A stretch of 64,000 bases of DNA from Lumbricus terrestris. Lineage: Eukaryota; Annelida; Clitellata; Crassiclitellata; Lumbricidae. This document shows positions 1-10,860 of the stretch, piece by piece. Location: assembly GCA_949752735.1 (NCBI GenBank), contig OX457037.1, positions 71,713,829-71,777,828 on the forward strand, written 5' to 3'. Positions within the stretch are counted from its first letter, which is position 1; each line of letters opens with the position of its first letter. Under the pieces are notes generated by a model. It ran no database searches, had not been told where the DNA came from, and saw nothing but the letters and a program-made list of their open reading frames with translations. The translations under genes and the position numbers were made by a program.

Positions 1-224
1 TAAAATACTAATCGCCACTGAAGTTACATGGAGAAATGGCTTCGAGGCTATCATTTTTTCGATCAAAATATTGATAACAAACCACGAAGTGAGTGGACGG
101 ATGAAAATCTTTAGACCAAAACAAGAAGCGGGATCAATTTTTCTGATTTTTAGTGCAATAAATGCGATGATTGATGCAAGTCTATTGTCCGGGGGTAATC
201 TGAAACCTTTACACCGGTTTGCTT
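1..224. mobile_element. Partial fold-back element (CCGG-flanked family), copy C
   Basis: This stretch matches the right half of the elements at 55168-55620 and 59833-60210, including the inner part 'ATACTAATCGCC', the block with 'GCAATAAATGCGATGATTGA', and the terminal 'CCTTTACACCGG' (ending near 217-220). Only one arm is in the window, and it lacks the GGAGGGGGTAAT block just inside the end of the full copies. It contains no credible gene; the short open frame at 71-289 is chance. Confidence 0.75.
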
Positions 225-298
225 TCGACTTTCTTTCTGTCCGCATAATTCTGACAACACTAAATTGTATGCATGAGCCCTTGTTATAGGGGATAGCC

Positions 299-453
299 TA
301 TCAAAAGGGCGACTTCGAAAGGACTACCATCAAAAGAGCGAGTTCAGAAGGGCGCTGTTCATAAATGCGCCTGTTCGAAAGAGTGCCGATCAAAAGGGCG
401 CGCAAATAAAAGGGCTTTTTGATGATCGCTCTTTCGAAGTAGCCCTTTTGATA
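299..453. mobile_element. Small iteron fold-back element, family D copy 1
   Basis: The ends are inverted: TATCAAAAGGGCGACTTCGA at the left and CTTTCGAAGTAGCCCTTTTG followed by ATA at the right. The left arm reads as successive units of about 15 bp of the form (G)ATCAAAAGGGCGNNN with variation. The same element sits at 35099-35222 inside the paralogous segment, so the insertion predates the duplication. No clear target duplication is seen. Confidence 0.6.
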
Positions 454-465
454 GTGAATCGTTTC

Positions 466-680
466 AGCGCCTCTTCAAAATCTATACACAGGGGCGCTCC
501 CGATTGCAGCGCGGACACTGAATCGGAGTTTCAGGCCGAAGCGCTTGAGCAATTACTGCAAATGCATGAAAGACTTGCTCAGTGTCCCTACGAGGCGGTT
601 TGAGGTGGATTCGAACCCGCGACCCTCCGGCTCCAAGGCACCGAACAAACCACTACAGCGTCGCACCACACAAACTGTGC
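466..680 (-). mobile_element. tRNA-derived SINE (family 1), minus strand
   Basis: On the minus strand it has a tRNA-like head with a B-box-like GGGTTCGAATCCACCTC, followed by the family body (CCTTG/GCTCAGCGCTTCGGCG-type block, TCCGCGCTGCAATCGGGAGC) and a GAGGCGCT tail. Full plus-strand relatives lie at 16225-16450 and 25660-25860; the paralogous copy is at 35237-35455. It overlaps the upstream part of a long open frame that should therefore not be read as protein. Confidence 0.75.
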
Positions 681-820
681 TTGAGTGTAGGCCTACGACA
701 TTCGAATGTGAATTCGGTGATACGCTAGCTACTGATCTAGCCACCGGTACCGCTCGTAGACTAAAATTTAAATCGATTAAATTTGTGACTCGGCGTATTT
801 TAACTATTTCAGATCAAAAG

Positions 821-1816
821 ATGAAGGTGATCATCATATTGGCAGCACTAGTATGGTCGACGAACTTGACCGAAAGCCTTCCGGCTGGTACACAGGACTT
901 TCCGGTACTGCCAAGAAAACTGCCAGGGCCTACAATAAATCTTACAGACATCCATCCTGCTGTTCCTATACTCCCCGAGTCTTCTACTATAAAGCCTACA
1001 GACATCTCTTCTATTGCTCCTATAAGCTTACGCCGTCAGTTGCCTACTAGAAAGCCTGTAGACATCCCTCATATCTCTCATGTTGTTCCTATTCTTCCTG
1101 AGTCTTCTACTATAAAGCCTACAGACATCCCTCCTATTACTCCTATAAGCTGCCGTCAGTTGCCTCCTGAGTCGTCTCCTACTATTAAGCCTACAGACAT
1201 CACTCCTGCTGTTCCTATACTCCCTCGGTTTCCTGCTATAAAGCCTAGAGTCATCCCTGATCCTCCCCCGGGTTATCACTCTGCGTCTCCTACTATAAAG
1301 CCTACATACATCTTTTCTTTTGCTCATATAAGCTTACGCCGTAAGTTGCCTACTATAAAGCCTACAGACATCCCTCCTGCTGTTCCTATACTCCCTGAGT
1401 CTTCTACTATAAAGCCTACAGATATCCTTTGTGTTCTTCATATAAGCCTATGCCGTCAGTTGCCTCCTAGAAAGCCTATAGACAACCCTCTTATCCCTCC
1501 TGCTGTTCCTATACTCCCTGAGTCTTCTACTATAAAGCCTACAGACATCCCTCCTGCTGTTCCTATACTCCCCGAGTCTTCTACTATAAAGCCTATAGAC
1601 AGCCCTCATGTTGTTCATATACACGATCCGTTTCCTGCTATAGATCCAAAAGACAACCCTGATCGTCTACACCCTGAGTCTCCTGCTATAGATCCAAAAG
1701 ACATCATTGATCGTCTACGCCCTGAGTCTCCTATTATAAAACCTATAGACATCCCTCATGTTCCTAAAGCTCCTGAGCTTCCTAAGTTTCGTCCTCCTGT
1801 GCTCTTTCGTCCGTAG
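821..1816 (+). CDS. Secreted proline-rich repeat protein (copy 1)
   Basis: The protein is 331 residues if it starts at the ATG at 821. The first about 20 residues form a signal peptide (MKVIIILAALVWSTNLTES, then LPAGTQ). The rest is a degenerate repeat of about 18 residues, consensus PTIKPTDIPPAVPILPES, rich in Pro, Ile, Lys and Asp, with no Cys-rich or enzymatic domain. I chose this ATG over the upstream frame (545) because the upstream part overlaps a SINE and a splice-acceptor-like TTTTAACTATTTCAG ends 9 bases before it, implying a 5' UTR intron. Its paralogue is 35589-36938, and the leader also resembles that of the minus-strand gene at 12605-13249. A secreted extracellular or mucus-type structural protein is inference; no specific function is recognised. 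A piggyBac copy lies 123 bp past the stop. Confidence 0.65.
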   Translation: MKVIIILAALVWSTNLTESLPAGTQDFPVLPRKLPGPTINLTDIHPAVPILPESSTIKPTDISSIAPISLRRQLPTRKPVDIPHISHVVPILPESSTIKPTDIPPITPISCRQLPPESSPTIKPTDITPAVPILPRFPAIKPRVIPDPPPGYHSASPTIKPTYIFSFAHISLRRKLPTIKPTDIPPAVPILPESSTIKPTDILCVLHISLCRQLPPRKPIDNPLIPPAVPILPESSTIKPTDIPPAVPILPESSTIKPIDSPHVVHIHDPFPAIDPKDNPDRLHPESPAIDPKDIIDRLRPESPIIKPIDIPHVPKAPELPKFRPPVLFRP

Positions 1817-2149
1817 ACATGCAACGGGAACCAACCCGACGGACAACCCGTCGAAAGAATCTATGTCTACATTATGCGAATGTTTCAACTTAAAATAATT
1901 GTTGATTACACATTCATCATTTTACTCGATGTTAATTAACCCTTTCGTTCCCAATTTAATTCTGATCATTAAAAAAATATATTGTTCAGTTATTTATAAT
2001 CAATGACATAGTATAAAACATAAAAAATAAAATTTTAATAAAAAATTAATTTTTTTATACATTTTTTGGTATGACTCCATTTGGCGTCTATGGTACTCAA
2101 TGTCTCAATTTCGAAAACGAACATATAATTCGCTTGACATAACACGCGC

Positions 2150-2795
2150 TCCCACACATACACAACGCACACACAAACACACCCAAACATACAAACACAC
2201 ATATACAGTACACGCATACACACACAACGCACATACACACACAACGCACACACAACGCACACACACAACACACATACAGTGCACACACACAGACACAAAA
2301 TGCACACACAAAACACATACAACACACACATACACACAACACACACATACACACACAAACCCACCCACACATACAAACACACATATACAGTACACGCATA
2401 CACACCACACACACACACAGCACATACAGACACAAAATGCACACACAACACACATACAGTGCACACATACAGACACAAAATGCACACACAAAACACACAC
2501 AACACACACACATACACACAATGCACACACAAACCCACCCATACATACAAACACACATATACAGTACACGCATACACACAACGCACACACACAGCACATA
2601 CACACATACAGTACACACACAAAACACACACAACACACACATACAACATACACACATACACACAACATGCACGCCATACCCACACAATGCACACACAAAC
2701 ACACACAAACACACACACATACACACAACGCACTCAGCACACACATACACACACACATGGCACACATACACACACACACAATGTACACGTTCTGT
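2150..2795. repeat. CA-rich microsatellite with higher-order period
   Basis: About 640 bp of (CA)n-like sequence with interspersed CGCA, GTGCA and ATACA variants. The phrase CACATATACAGTACACGCAT recurs near 2199, 2379 and 2557, a higher-order spacing of roughly 178-180 bp. Open frames on both strands here are low-complexity artefacts. Confidence 0.9.
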
Positions 2796-2829
2796 GTAAA
2801 TGTCATATGTGAGGCCATGGCCGGTTTGG

Positions 2830-3480
2830 CCCCTTGGATCCGCCCACTGGGTACTGCTACAGACTAGACTGTCAGACTTCGTTGTCTTAGTTTGGTGTGA
2901 GGGGTGGGGACTGGTGGAAGTCCTCTCACTAGTCTCTGCCTCCTGCTCTCCTACTGCCCCACATTAGGCTACCATTTGCCGGACTCTTGGAAGTCCTTAT
3001 TGATGCTGGGTCAAGTCTGTGGGTTCTTGGGGAGCTTAGCCCCCAAAGCTCCCCCCCGTCCATGAACTAATCCCATGGTTTGGGTTGATGAAAGCTGTAG
3101 CCTACAGAGGAGTTTGCAAGCCATCGTACCACAACTAGACCAGAATTAGCATCAACACGTATACGTCAGCTGATCCTCATTGCTCTTCCTCCAACACTCA
3201 GACTCTTCCCTTCATACACAAAGAAGTCATGTGTGAGGCCAATTACACCACTCACACCACATCAAACTAGAACTTTGAAGCCCTATGTCTCTGGTTCCTT
3301 TGGAATGTATTGCCTTAGTGTGTTCTTGCCCTTGTATAGAATCATTTGCTCATCAACGCTCATCTTTTCTTTGGGTTCAAGCTGTAGGAAGTAGGAACGC
3401 ATCTCTCACCATGTTGAGAAGTGGTCGCACTTTGTAGTATCGGTCATAGCTTGGGTCATCTTGGTTCGTTTTACTCTCCT
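2830..3480 (-). pseudogene. piggyBac transposase remnant
   Basis: The minus strand reads DDPSYDRYYKVRPLLNMV (codons from 3460 downward) and, after a frameshift, EPKEKMSVDEQMILYKGKN, LRQYIPKEPET, then a stop where the family has Trp, then GFKVLV. The run DPSYD..KVRPLL....DEQM..(K)G...LRQY.P.KP.KWGFK is the core of the piggyBac DDE domain, and the Asp of DEQM lies in this region. Further downstream the frame is shifted and interrupted repeatedly. It lies inside the 1940-5021 element, as expected. No function remains. Confidence 0.85.
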
Positions 3481-3505
3481 ATTGTCATTGAAGTTGTATA
3501 TCGTC

Positions 3506-4542
3506 GGTTGAGAATTATAAGGCTCTATGTCCAAAAAGTACTATTCCGAGATATTCAAATTTGAAAGTTCAACAATCTAGCACACAAACAATAATGAAAA
3601 TACTACAAATGTAACTAACGGATTTAGTTCATTTGCCAATTAAGTGACATTGTACATTGCAAAAGGCTGTGAATAAAACATAAAAACTTTTTAAATGAAT
3701 TTTGTAAAGAAAGCCCCACGCCCAAAATTGGACATAGAGCCTTATAACACTCAATGTAAACAGAATGCGATGGCTGAACATTTTATTCCAATTTGAAAGT
3801 TCAGCATTCAAGCACACAAACAATAATGAAAATATTACAAAACTAACTAATGGATTTAGTTCATTTGTCAATAAAGTAACATTGTACATCGAAAAAGGCT
3901 GTGAATTAAACGTAAAAACATTTTTTTATGAATTTTATAACGAAGGCCTTACGCCTTCAATATTGGACATAGAGCCTTATAACACTCAATGTACAGAACG
4001 CGTGGGCTGAAAGTTTTTAGGCTCTGCGTCGATTAAATACCAAAATATAACAGTCTTAAGGCTGGAATTAGCGTGGAAGCATCAATTAAACAGCTTTATA
4101 ATGATTTTCTGTGCCTCAGATGCACATTATGGTGTGAACTTACGCGTTTTACAAATTTATTTAATAATGATAATAATAATAACCGATATTTATTGCGATC
4201 GAACCGACTTAATTTTGTTGACATGGTCAAGGCCAATTATTATTAATAGAGTTAAATCACGTGACTTGTATGCGGCGGTCTTATTTGCTGCATACGCAAT
4301 AGATTCAAATCACGTGACTTGTACGCAGCGGTCGTATTTGCTGTTGGACATAGAGCCTTATAATTCTCAAAAAGATGAAAACATGGGACATAGAGCCTTT
4401 TAATTTTCTAAATATCTCCGTTAATATTGAAGATAAATCTTAGATTCTCACAGGACATTATAGCCCTGAACAAGATTTACGTCATGGTACCAAAAACTAA
4501 AAAATTTCAAAAAATGGACATAGAGCCTTATAATTCTCAACC
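3506..4542. mobile_element. Inverted-repeat DNA element nested in the piggyBac
   Basis: GGTTGAGAATTATAAGGCTC continuing to CTATGTCC at 3506-3532 is mirrored by GGACATAGAGCCTTATAATT then CTCAACC at 4516-4542. The interior contains two direct copies of a block of about 230 bp (about 3545-3760 and 3785-3990), and further GGACATAGAGCCTTATAA end motifs near 3730, 3965, 4345 and 4385, as if internal ends had been duplicated. No transposase and no clear target duplication are visible, so I cannot assign a superfamily. Confidence 0.65.
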
Positions 4543-5199
4543 CGCGATATGTTGAAGTCATCGAATCAGTTGAGTAAAAATAGTAAAGGAAAAGAGAAGC
4601 AGCAACAAAAATGTAATGCCGTACATATTTTGAACCTTTGAGACCCATTGACTCCAAATGGAGTCATGTACAAAACTCACTTTTTCTCTGTGGTTTTTAA
4701 CTAAAAACCATAATACATCCTCTGTTAGCTAAAACATATACATAAAAGCATCAAAATGATTTTCTTACCACTGGATATCTTTTATTTCATAGAAAAAAAT
4801 ATTACCAAAGGTATCATAAAAAATTGTTGCTCAAGGCCAATGTTGAGCCTATTATTGTGGCGCCACCTAGGATGATAATGTCATGCTACCCTGTTTGAAA
4901 AAATTCAGCATTATATGAATGTTGATAATGAATTAATTCTGATTACCAGAATATGAAATAACTAATGGAAAAAAATTATTTGTACTAATGACTCCAATTG
5001 GAGTCACTGGGGACGAAAGGGTTAACAGAATACAAGCTTGTAATGAACATTATGCTTCTCAGACTGTTTATTTTCAAGCTGCAATATTTTCGGAGGGTTC
5101 GCCCTATTGATCGCCCTTAGTTATAGTAGGCTTGTTGCTGATTTAATGCGTTTCATAATATCGTGATGGAAGTTAGGACTGCTTTAGGCCTATCGCTAG

Positions 5200-5735
5200 T
5201 TACATCGACTGCAAAAAATATTGTCATAATTAACATGATAGAGCAAATACAAGAAATGTTGCAGCTCATAATATGAGAGCATTTATTAGGATTTGTCAAT
5301 AAATTGTGTGAATTGCAGTTATAATTTCCAAATTTGTCATAACTAACATGATAGAACTACATGTAGGATACTAAAGGAAATGTAGCACTGCATAATATGA
5401 TAGCATTTATTAGGCTAAGACTTGTCAATGAATATTACTTTGTGAATTGTAGCCGTACTTTAGGAAGTTAGGACTGCAAAAAACATTGTCATATATTAAC
5501 ATGATAGAACTAATACAGGAAATGTTGCAGCGCATAATATGAGGGCATTTATTAAGATTTGTCGATAAATTGTGTGAATTGTAGTTATAATTTTCAAATT
5601 TGTTACAACTAACATGATAGAACTACATGTAGGCTACTAAAGCAAATGTAGTACTGCATGATATGATAGCATTTATTAAGACTTGTCAGTGAATATTACT
5701 TTGTGAATTCTAGTCGTAATTTCCAATTTTCTTAC
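5200..5735. repeat. Tandem AT-rich repeat downstream of proline-rich gene copy 1
   Basis: A unit containing AACATGATAGAACTA, GCATAATATGA, GCATTTATTA and TTGTGAATTGTAG recurs four times, alternating spacings of about 110 and 150 bp (about 260-bp higher-order period). The same array occurs at 37260-37700 in the paralogous segment. Non-coding. Confidence 0.75.
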
Positions 5736-5742
5736 AAAGTAG

Positions 5743-6050
5743 AGCTACAGAATAAAAAATATTTGTAATCACATTTCACTGACAGAGTTTTGCAAAGCAA
5801 TACGAGTAGTAAAGCAGATGGGCTTAAAAGGTCAGATTGTATTGATGAGGATCAAAGTTTGATTTAAGAGGAGTTTGACAGGCAAACGATTATTTTGGAG
5901 GATGTTTGTTCATCAGTCAACTCAGATTCTCTCTTCAATCTGACTGCATCAGAAAGAATATACATGTAGCTCTACTGCAGGGGTTGCGTGTATTGGGCTA
6001 TCTATTAAGATAGAACTCAAGGCTTAGTCGATATATGGGCTTCGTGACTG
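5743..6050. repeat. Three-copy low-copy block, copy 1
   Basis: The block containing GCAAAGCAATACGAGTAG, GAGGAGTTTGACAGGCAA and CTGACTGCATCAGAAAGAAT is repeated at 8229-8530 and 37711-38010 in the same orientation. A short open frame conserved in the 8.3-kb copy carries an in-frame TAA here. Confidence 0.75.
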
Positions 6051-6284
6051 CGGCATTCGCACCTTCGCGCCTTCGGAGCCTGCAATAATATTAGATGAGC
6101 ACTCTCAAGTAAAAAGTTGTAATTACGCCCCTCGGAGGGAGGAAGGCTTAGGGCTTCAGCCCTTCAAAACTGAAATCCTGTCGCCGCCACTGGAAGGTAA
6201 AGCCTTTTGTGAGGCGAAACACCTCTAAAACGCAGTTCACCTGGTTCGGTACTAGCAGGCAATATTGGTGTCCATTGACTTGCA

Positions 6285-6960
6285 CTGACCAGCAGCGACG
6301 TCTCCTGCTGTATCTCAATCTCAAACACACAATGCGATACATCGGAGTCACTTTGGATCAAGTGCTCAATTTCTGACAGTGTATCAATTTGGTCACTCGC
6401 AGTTGCTACCACCATCTTCGGCAACTCTGATCGAGTTGTCTTCAGATATCTCTCTCGTACCGGTGATGGTTCTAAGGCTCTTGTGCATGCCTTTATCACT
6501 ATTATAGTAGAATTGATCACTCGTAGATCTGCCACTTGGACTAATTTGGTGCCTTGGTCAAGTTCTTCGTTCAGCTGCTCGCCTCAATATGCCTTGTCTC
6601 TGCCTACATGCATGTGTGATGTTCATCATTGGCTTCCTGTTTCTCAGCGTAACTCTTGCCATCATTTGTTATGTGATGCCTTCTTGATTGTGCTCCGTCA
6701 TACTTGTCTGATCTTTGTCGACCTGTTTCTGACCAGCCATATATTTATTCTCTGAGCCAATCTAGACATAATCCCCTTACACCGAAATGTTTTCAATTTT
6801 TTCATTAGAATCTCATGGTCAACAGTCGAACGCTGTTGATGGTTCGAAGAACACCTATGGAAAAAGGTTATTAGGCTATCTCTGGCTTCAGCGATCTTGT
6901 CACACATGTCCACAACAGCCATACCGGTACACTATGTTGAATGCCCCTTACAAATACTGC
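6285..6960 (+). pseudogene. CR1-like LINE reverse transcriptase C-terminal fragment
   Basis: Joined frames read RYIGVTLDQVLNF, LVTRSCYHHLRQLRV, ALVHAFIT, then HHWLPVSQRN. These are the post-palm motifs LGVTLD..., CRSCYYQLRQLR, LVHAFITSRLDYCN and LHWLPVxxRI typical of CR1/L2-clade LINEs. Frames are broken several times. A second copy of the same repeat is at 18590-20450, where it is interrupted by another element. Confidence 0.65.
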
Positions 6961-8228
6961 ACTGACCATTGTACGAAATATAATTGTAGGCTACAACTTC
7001 GTACGAGACATTGTGCTCACGATACCAAAAGTCGAGCTGATATGCATGCTGCTCAAGTATGGTTGCATAATGATAGGCTGTAGGCCTATAACAGTGAATA
7101 AGACACTGCGCCCAAACTTTGTATACCTGCCTACGGTTGACAAGTAAACCACGCAACTGAATAGACGTACTGTAGGCCTAAACCTATTCTAACAAAACGA
7201 GATTTCATCCTGTGGAGGTTCATCCACTTTGTCAACGATTACAGTGGTAGGAGTTGGAACGTAACACTTACGCGGCAGTCTACCATGCACACGTTGCAGA
7301 TGCGGTGACTTACTGCCATCGCATCACACATAAAATAATTAATTATTGGTGTATGCTACCCAAACACACTCTACATTGACGAAATGTTGCAAATCTTGTT
7401 CACGGTGTGGTACAATCATGTTTTTCTCGTTTTTAGTCAGAATCCAAAAGTCTATTAATTTTTTGTAGGTTGGCTACGTTAGTTTATTGCGATTTGACTA
7501 ACACTGGCTGGTGTGAGATGAAGAGATCGAATTCGTGAATTCCTGTGTTATTCATCTTCAATTACTCTGATCCACCTGTCGCAGAAGAGTTTACCTCTAT
7601 ACAAACTTAGTCCCATTTTTTTTACCACAATCATTTTTCTTCACCACTGTCAGTTCCCACAAAATACTATGAGCGTCACAAACTGCCTGCTGTCACGTGA
7701 GTTCAAGCACTGATTTCCACAATAACAGCAGTCTTGCATCGCTGCTTGTCAGAGAAACACATAAAGATGATAAATTGTGTTTTGCGAATGCAAGCAATCC
7801 TTTGAAATAGGTCATCTTGATGTAGGCCTATCGCGTTTGATGAGGGCTTTCATTAAAAAAGGGCGTATTATTATAGGCTAGAAGGCCTATTGGTGTTGCA
7901 TAGGCCTACAGAATCGCCGCTGGCGCTGGCATTCGGCTGTCCAGCTATTGACTATTTTGAGTAGGCCTATAATTCATTCTACTTTGCGAACTAGTTTCAT
8001 TCAGAGAGATTCGTTTTTCCCACACGCGAATATGCATCTGACGAACCTATAGGTCATGAAAGTTCAAGGCTTCAATCAAAGAGCACAAACAGATGTACAA
8101 AATATAATGTGACGCAGATATACATATATTATGTCATCTTGTGAACATGAGATGAACAAACAGACAACATCTATGCGCGTCGTGAGATGCACGAAAAAAT
8201 TCTGTAGCTTAATAATTTCGTAAGCTCA
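6961..8228. other. Dispersed repeat tail, no gene
   Basis: Parts of 6780-7440 match 20050-20450, 23866-24120 and 25310-25450 (shared landmarks: CAGTCGAACGCTGTTGA, ACTTACGCGGCAGTCTACCA). This looks like the 3' portion of a dispersed repeat family. From about 7600 to 8228 I see nothing recognisable. Confidence 0.5.
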
Positions 8229-8304
8229 AGTAGAGCTACAGAATCAAAAATATTTTTAATCACATTTCACCGGCAGAGTTTTGTAAAGCAATACGAGTAG
8301 TAAA

Positions 8305-8445
8305 ATGTCGGGTATTGTTGAGGATCAAAGTTTTATTGAAGAGGAGTTTGACAGGCAAGCGATTGCAACGGAGGATGCTTGTTCATCATCACCTCAGATT
8401 CTCTCTTCTATCTTCAATCTGACTGCATCAGAAAGAATAATATAG
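8305..8445 (+). CDS. Small conserved open frame of unknown function
   Basis: A 46-residue frame starts MSGIVEDQSFIEEEFDRQA and ends TASERII; it is acidic and not low-complexity. The same block at 5743-6050 has an in-frame TAA and the one at 37711-38010 has a shifted C-terminus, but the amino acids around EDQSF.EEEFDRQ are kept. It could be one exon of an unrecognised gene or a chance frame in a duplicated block. No start context or splice evidence settles it. Confidence 0.2.
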   Translation: MSGIVEDQSFIEEEFDRQAIATEDACSSSPQILSSIFNLTASERII

Positions 8446-8544
8446 TTCTACAGAGGGTTGCTTAGATTGGGCTATCTATTTAAAATGGTACCGGTACTCA
8501 AGGCTAAGTCGGTATACATGGGCCTCGTTGGCCACACCGTCTGA

Positions 8545-8830
8545 CTTGTGTGAGCTTTTATGGCGGTGCGCGGTGGTGCAGTGGTTCGTTGCTTTGCAGC
8601 TAGACCTGGTATAGTCGACCCAATAGCCTAAGTCGACCCCAGTCGACTTGGTCATCCCAAGTCGGGTCGGGTCGTTTCAGCTCACCGCAACTGACCCCAA
8701 GTCGAATTTTGTAGAGAGAAGTCACTTGAAGTTGTTTTATCGCAAGTCGACTTAAACCGACTTGAGACACAAACATAATAATAGTTAAATTTGTCACTTC
8801 AAACCAATGATAATTATCACGTTGGCCGCC
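8545..8830 (+). repeat. SINE-headed composite repeat, copy 1
   Basis: The tRNA-like head GCGCGGTGGTGCAGTGGTTC leads, after TTGCAGCTAGACCTGG, into a body rich in AAGTCGAC/AAGTCGGGTCG motifs and ending CACTTCAAACCAATGATAAT. The same composite occurs at 40535-40800. The body differs from the family-1 SINE body, so the head appears to have been joined to a different tail. Confidence 0.65.
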
Positions 8831-8899
8831 GCTGTATTCTTTAAAGAAATTTTTTTTATTCCACCAATATAACAAAAACATTTATACAAAGTATATATA

Positions 8900-10860
8900 C
8901 ATAACGAAGAGGATCGAATTGAGTGGATCAGGCTTTTGCGGAAGAAGTCATCGGATTTCAAGGTCAAGGAGCAGGAGTACTGGGAGAGTCTGATTGCCCG
9001 TGACTCGAGAAATAGTCGGCGGCTCTGGAACGATCTGTCAACCATCTTAGGCAGATCGCGGTGCTCACAAGGACCAACGTTTCCACCTGAGGATTTCCCT
9101 CGACACCAGGTCCTGCTAGAGAAAGTTTCAGATGTCCGCCGGGATACTGAGGGTGCAGCTCCACCAGAGTACTCTGAAACGCAATGTCGCTTTGAAAGGT
9201 TCGAGCAGGTGACGGAGTCTGAGCTAAAAGCGCTTCTTCTGTCTTCACCATCAAAAACATGCAAGCTTGACCCCATACCGGCTTTTCTCCTGAAGGAGTT
9301 AATAGATGAGCTGCTACCATTCCTGGCTCAGCTCTGCAATGCCTCATTAGCGGAGGGATGCCTACAGGAGAGTCAAAAACGCGCCATCATACGGCCAGAG
9401 ATCAAAAAGCCTGGACTCGATCCGGACAACATCAATAACTACCGTCCAATTTCCAACCTGACGTTCCTCTCTAAGATCATCGAGAAGGTAGTAGTTAGAC
9501 AATTGGTGCCATACTTGGAATCGAGTAACCTCATGCCCAAGTTACAATCAGGGTTCAGGAAGGGTCATTCAACCGAAACCGTTCTCCTTCGGCTCATCTC
9601 TGATGTCTGTGATGCCATCGACGCTGGACATGTCACGCTGCTTGCGCTCCTTGATGTCAGCGCAGCGTTCGACACCGTAGATCATGGCATCCTGCTAACG
9701 AGATTACGAACATCATTCGGAGTCGTCGGACAGGTCCTTCAGTGGGTCCATTCCTTGCTCAGTGGACGTCAAATGATGGTGGTCGTCGGCTCTGGAAATT
9801 CATCATGGGTGCCTGTAACATTCGGTGTCCCTCAGGGCTCAGTCCTTGGGCCGCTGCTATACGTGCTATACACAGCCGATTTGACAAGGACCATCTCTGC
9901 TCTTGGAGCCCGGGTCCACCAATATGCCGATGACGCTCAACTGTACTTAACATGCCACCCGTCTGATGCACTGGCCTGTGTGTCAAAAATGCAGGAAATT
10001 GTTAAAGAAGTACAGGCCTGGATGTCCTCCAACCGGTTGAGGCTGAACCCGGACAAAACGGAATTTATATGGCTGGGCACAGGTCAAGCACGCTCAGGGA
10101 TTGATGTTCAGGCGATCGAGGCGGCGTTCCCAAACTGGAAGACCAAGCGTGTTGTTCGGGACTTGGGAGTACTGCTGGATGAAGACCTATCCATGGATCA
10201 GCATGTCGGATCGCTCTGCAGGTCTTGCTTTTACCAACTGCGCCAGATCAGAGTCATTCGGCGCAGTCTATCACATGAAGCCGCTGCCACTCTTGTCCAC
10301 TCGTTTGTGCTGAACCGACTGGATTTCTGCAATGCCGTCCTCGCTCAGGCTCGCTGGTCTCCCAAACTGCCGGATACGCCAGCTTCAGTCTGTCCTCAAC
10401 TGCGCCGCCCGAGTCGTCGCTGATTTGCCCAAATTCTCGCATATATCAATATATGCGTGACACGCTGCACTGGCTTCCGGTCGTGGACAGAACGATATTC
10501 AAGATCATCGTTATGGGACGAGCGTCAGTGGTTGGCCTGGCGCCAGAATGCATTAGGGAACTTTGTATTCCCGTCTCCAACCAACCAGGTCGTCGGTCTC
10601 TGCGCTCTTCGACTCGTGGGAACTTGATAGTCCCACGCTCCCGTACAGTGATGCGGACACGCCGCGCCTTCTCGTGTATTGGACCTTCATTCTAGAACAG
10701 TCTTCCATTGGCAATTCGTGATGCTGCGTTGCGTGTTTCTCATGAAACATTCTCAAAGTTAATTAAGTCGCACTTGTTCAGAACTGCCCGGTAGCTGCGT
10801 TAAGCGCCTTCGTGAGATTATTGTAAGGCGCTATATAAATGTTCATATGCATACATAGCA
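8900..10860 (+). mobile_element. CR1/L2-like non-LTR retrotransposon, 5'-truncated
   Basis: The element begins inside the coding region (frame already open near 8905) and ends after a 3' UTR containing GTAAGGCGCTATATAAATG, a tail typical of L2/CR1-type LINEs. The coding part is broken (see next entry). It is inserted next to the composite repeat ending near 8830. Confidence 0.8.
8905..10794 (+). pseudogene. LINE reverse transcriptase, frameshifted
   Basis: The open frame from 8936 to 10423 encodes 495 residues with the RT palm intact: KLDPIPAFLL (finger), NYRPISNLTFLSKIIEKVV, LQSGFRKGHSTET, LLDVSAAFDTVDH (catalytic Asp), FGVPQGSVLGPLLYVLY, HQYADDAQLY with YADD at residues 330-333, and LNPDKTEFIW. 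After residue about 470 the frame slips (about 10345-10390), again near 10445, and a Trp codon has become TAG at 10693-10695; the conserved tail then reads SLPLAIRDA and ends at 10792-10794. The endonuclease half is missing. The intact palm but broken tail indicates a dead but not very ancient copy. Confidence 0.85.

Larger units (their letters stand above)
1940..5021. mobile_element. piggyBac-superfamily transposon, decayed, TTAA target
   Basis: The ends are CCCTTTCGTTCCCA and TGGGGACGAAAGGG, flanked by TTAA at 1936-1939 and 5022-5025. CCCTTT-type ends and a TTAA duplication are diagnostic of piggyBac. The paralogous segment keeps the empty site (TTAACAGAATACAAG near 37082). A perfect 18-bp palindrome TGACTCCAATTGGAGTCA lies just inside the right end. 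The interior holds a CA-rich array, a broken minus-strand transposase and another nested inverted-repeat element. Confidence 0.9.
216..6050. repeat. Segmental duplication, copy 1
   Basis: The order of landmarks here (block ending CTTGTTATAG, small iteron element, minus-strand SINE, proline-rich gene, tandem repeats with ACATGATAGAAC, block with CAAAGCAATACGAGTAG) is repeated at about 31337-38010. Copy 1 carries a piggyBac insertion at 1940-5021 that copy 2 lacks. Copy 2 carries a LINE at 31439-35088 that copy 1 lacks. Boundaries are approximate. Confidence 0.8.

Noticed and set aside
545..820. N-terminal extension of the proline-rich frame
   Set aside because: Overlaps a minus-strand SINE and lies upstream of a splice-acceptor-like site; the signal peptide begins at 821.
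2035..2867. Frames of 120-255 residues rich in Cys/Val or His/Thr
   Set aside because: Translations of a CA-rich array.
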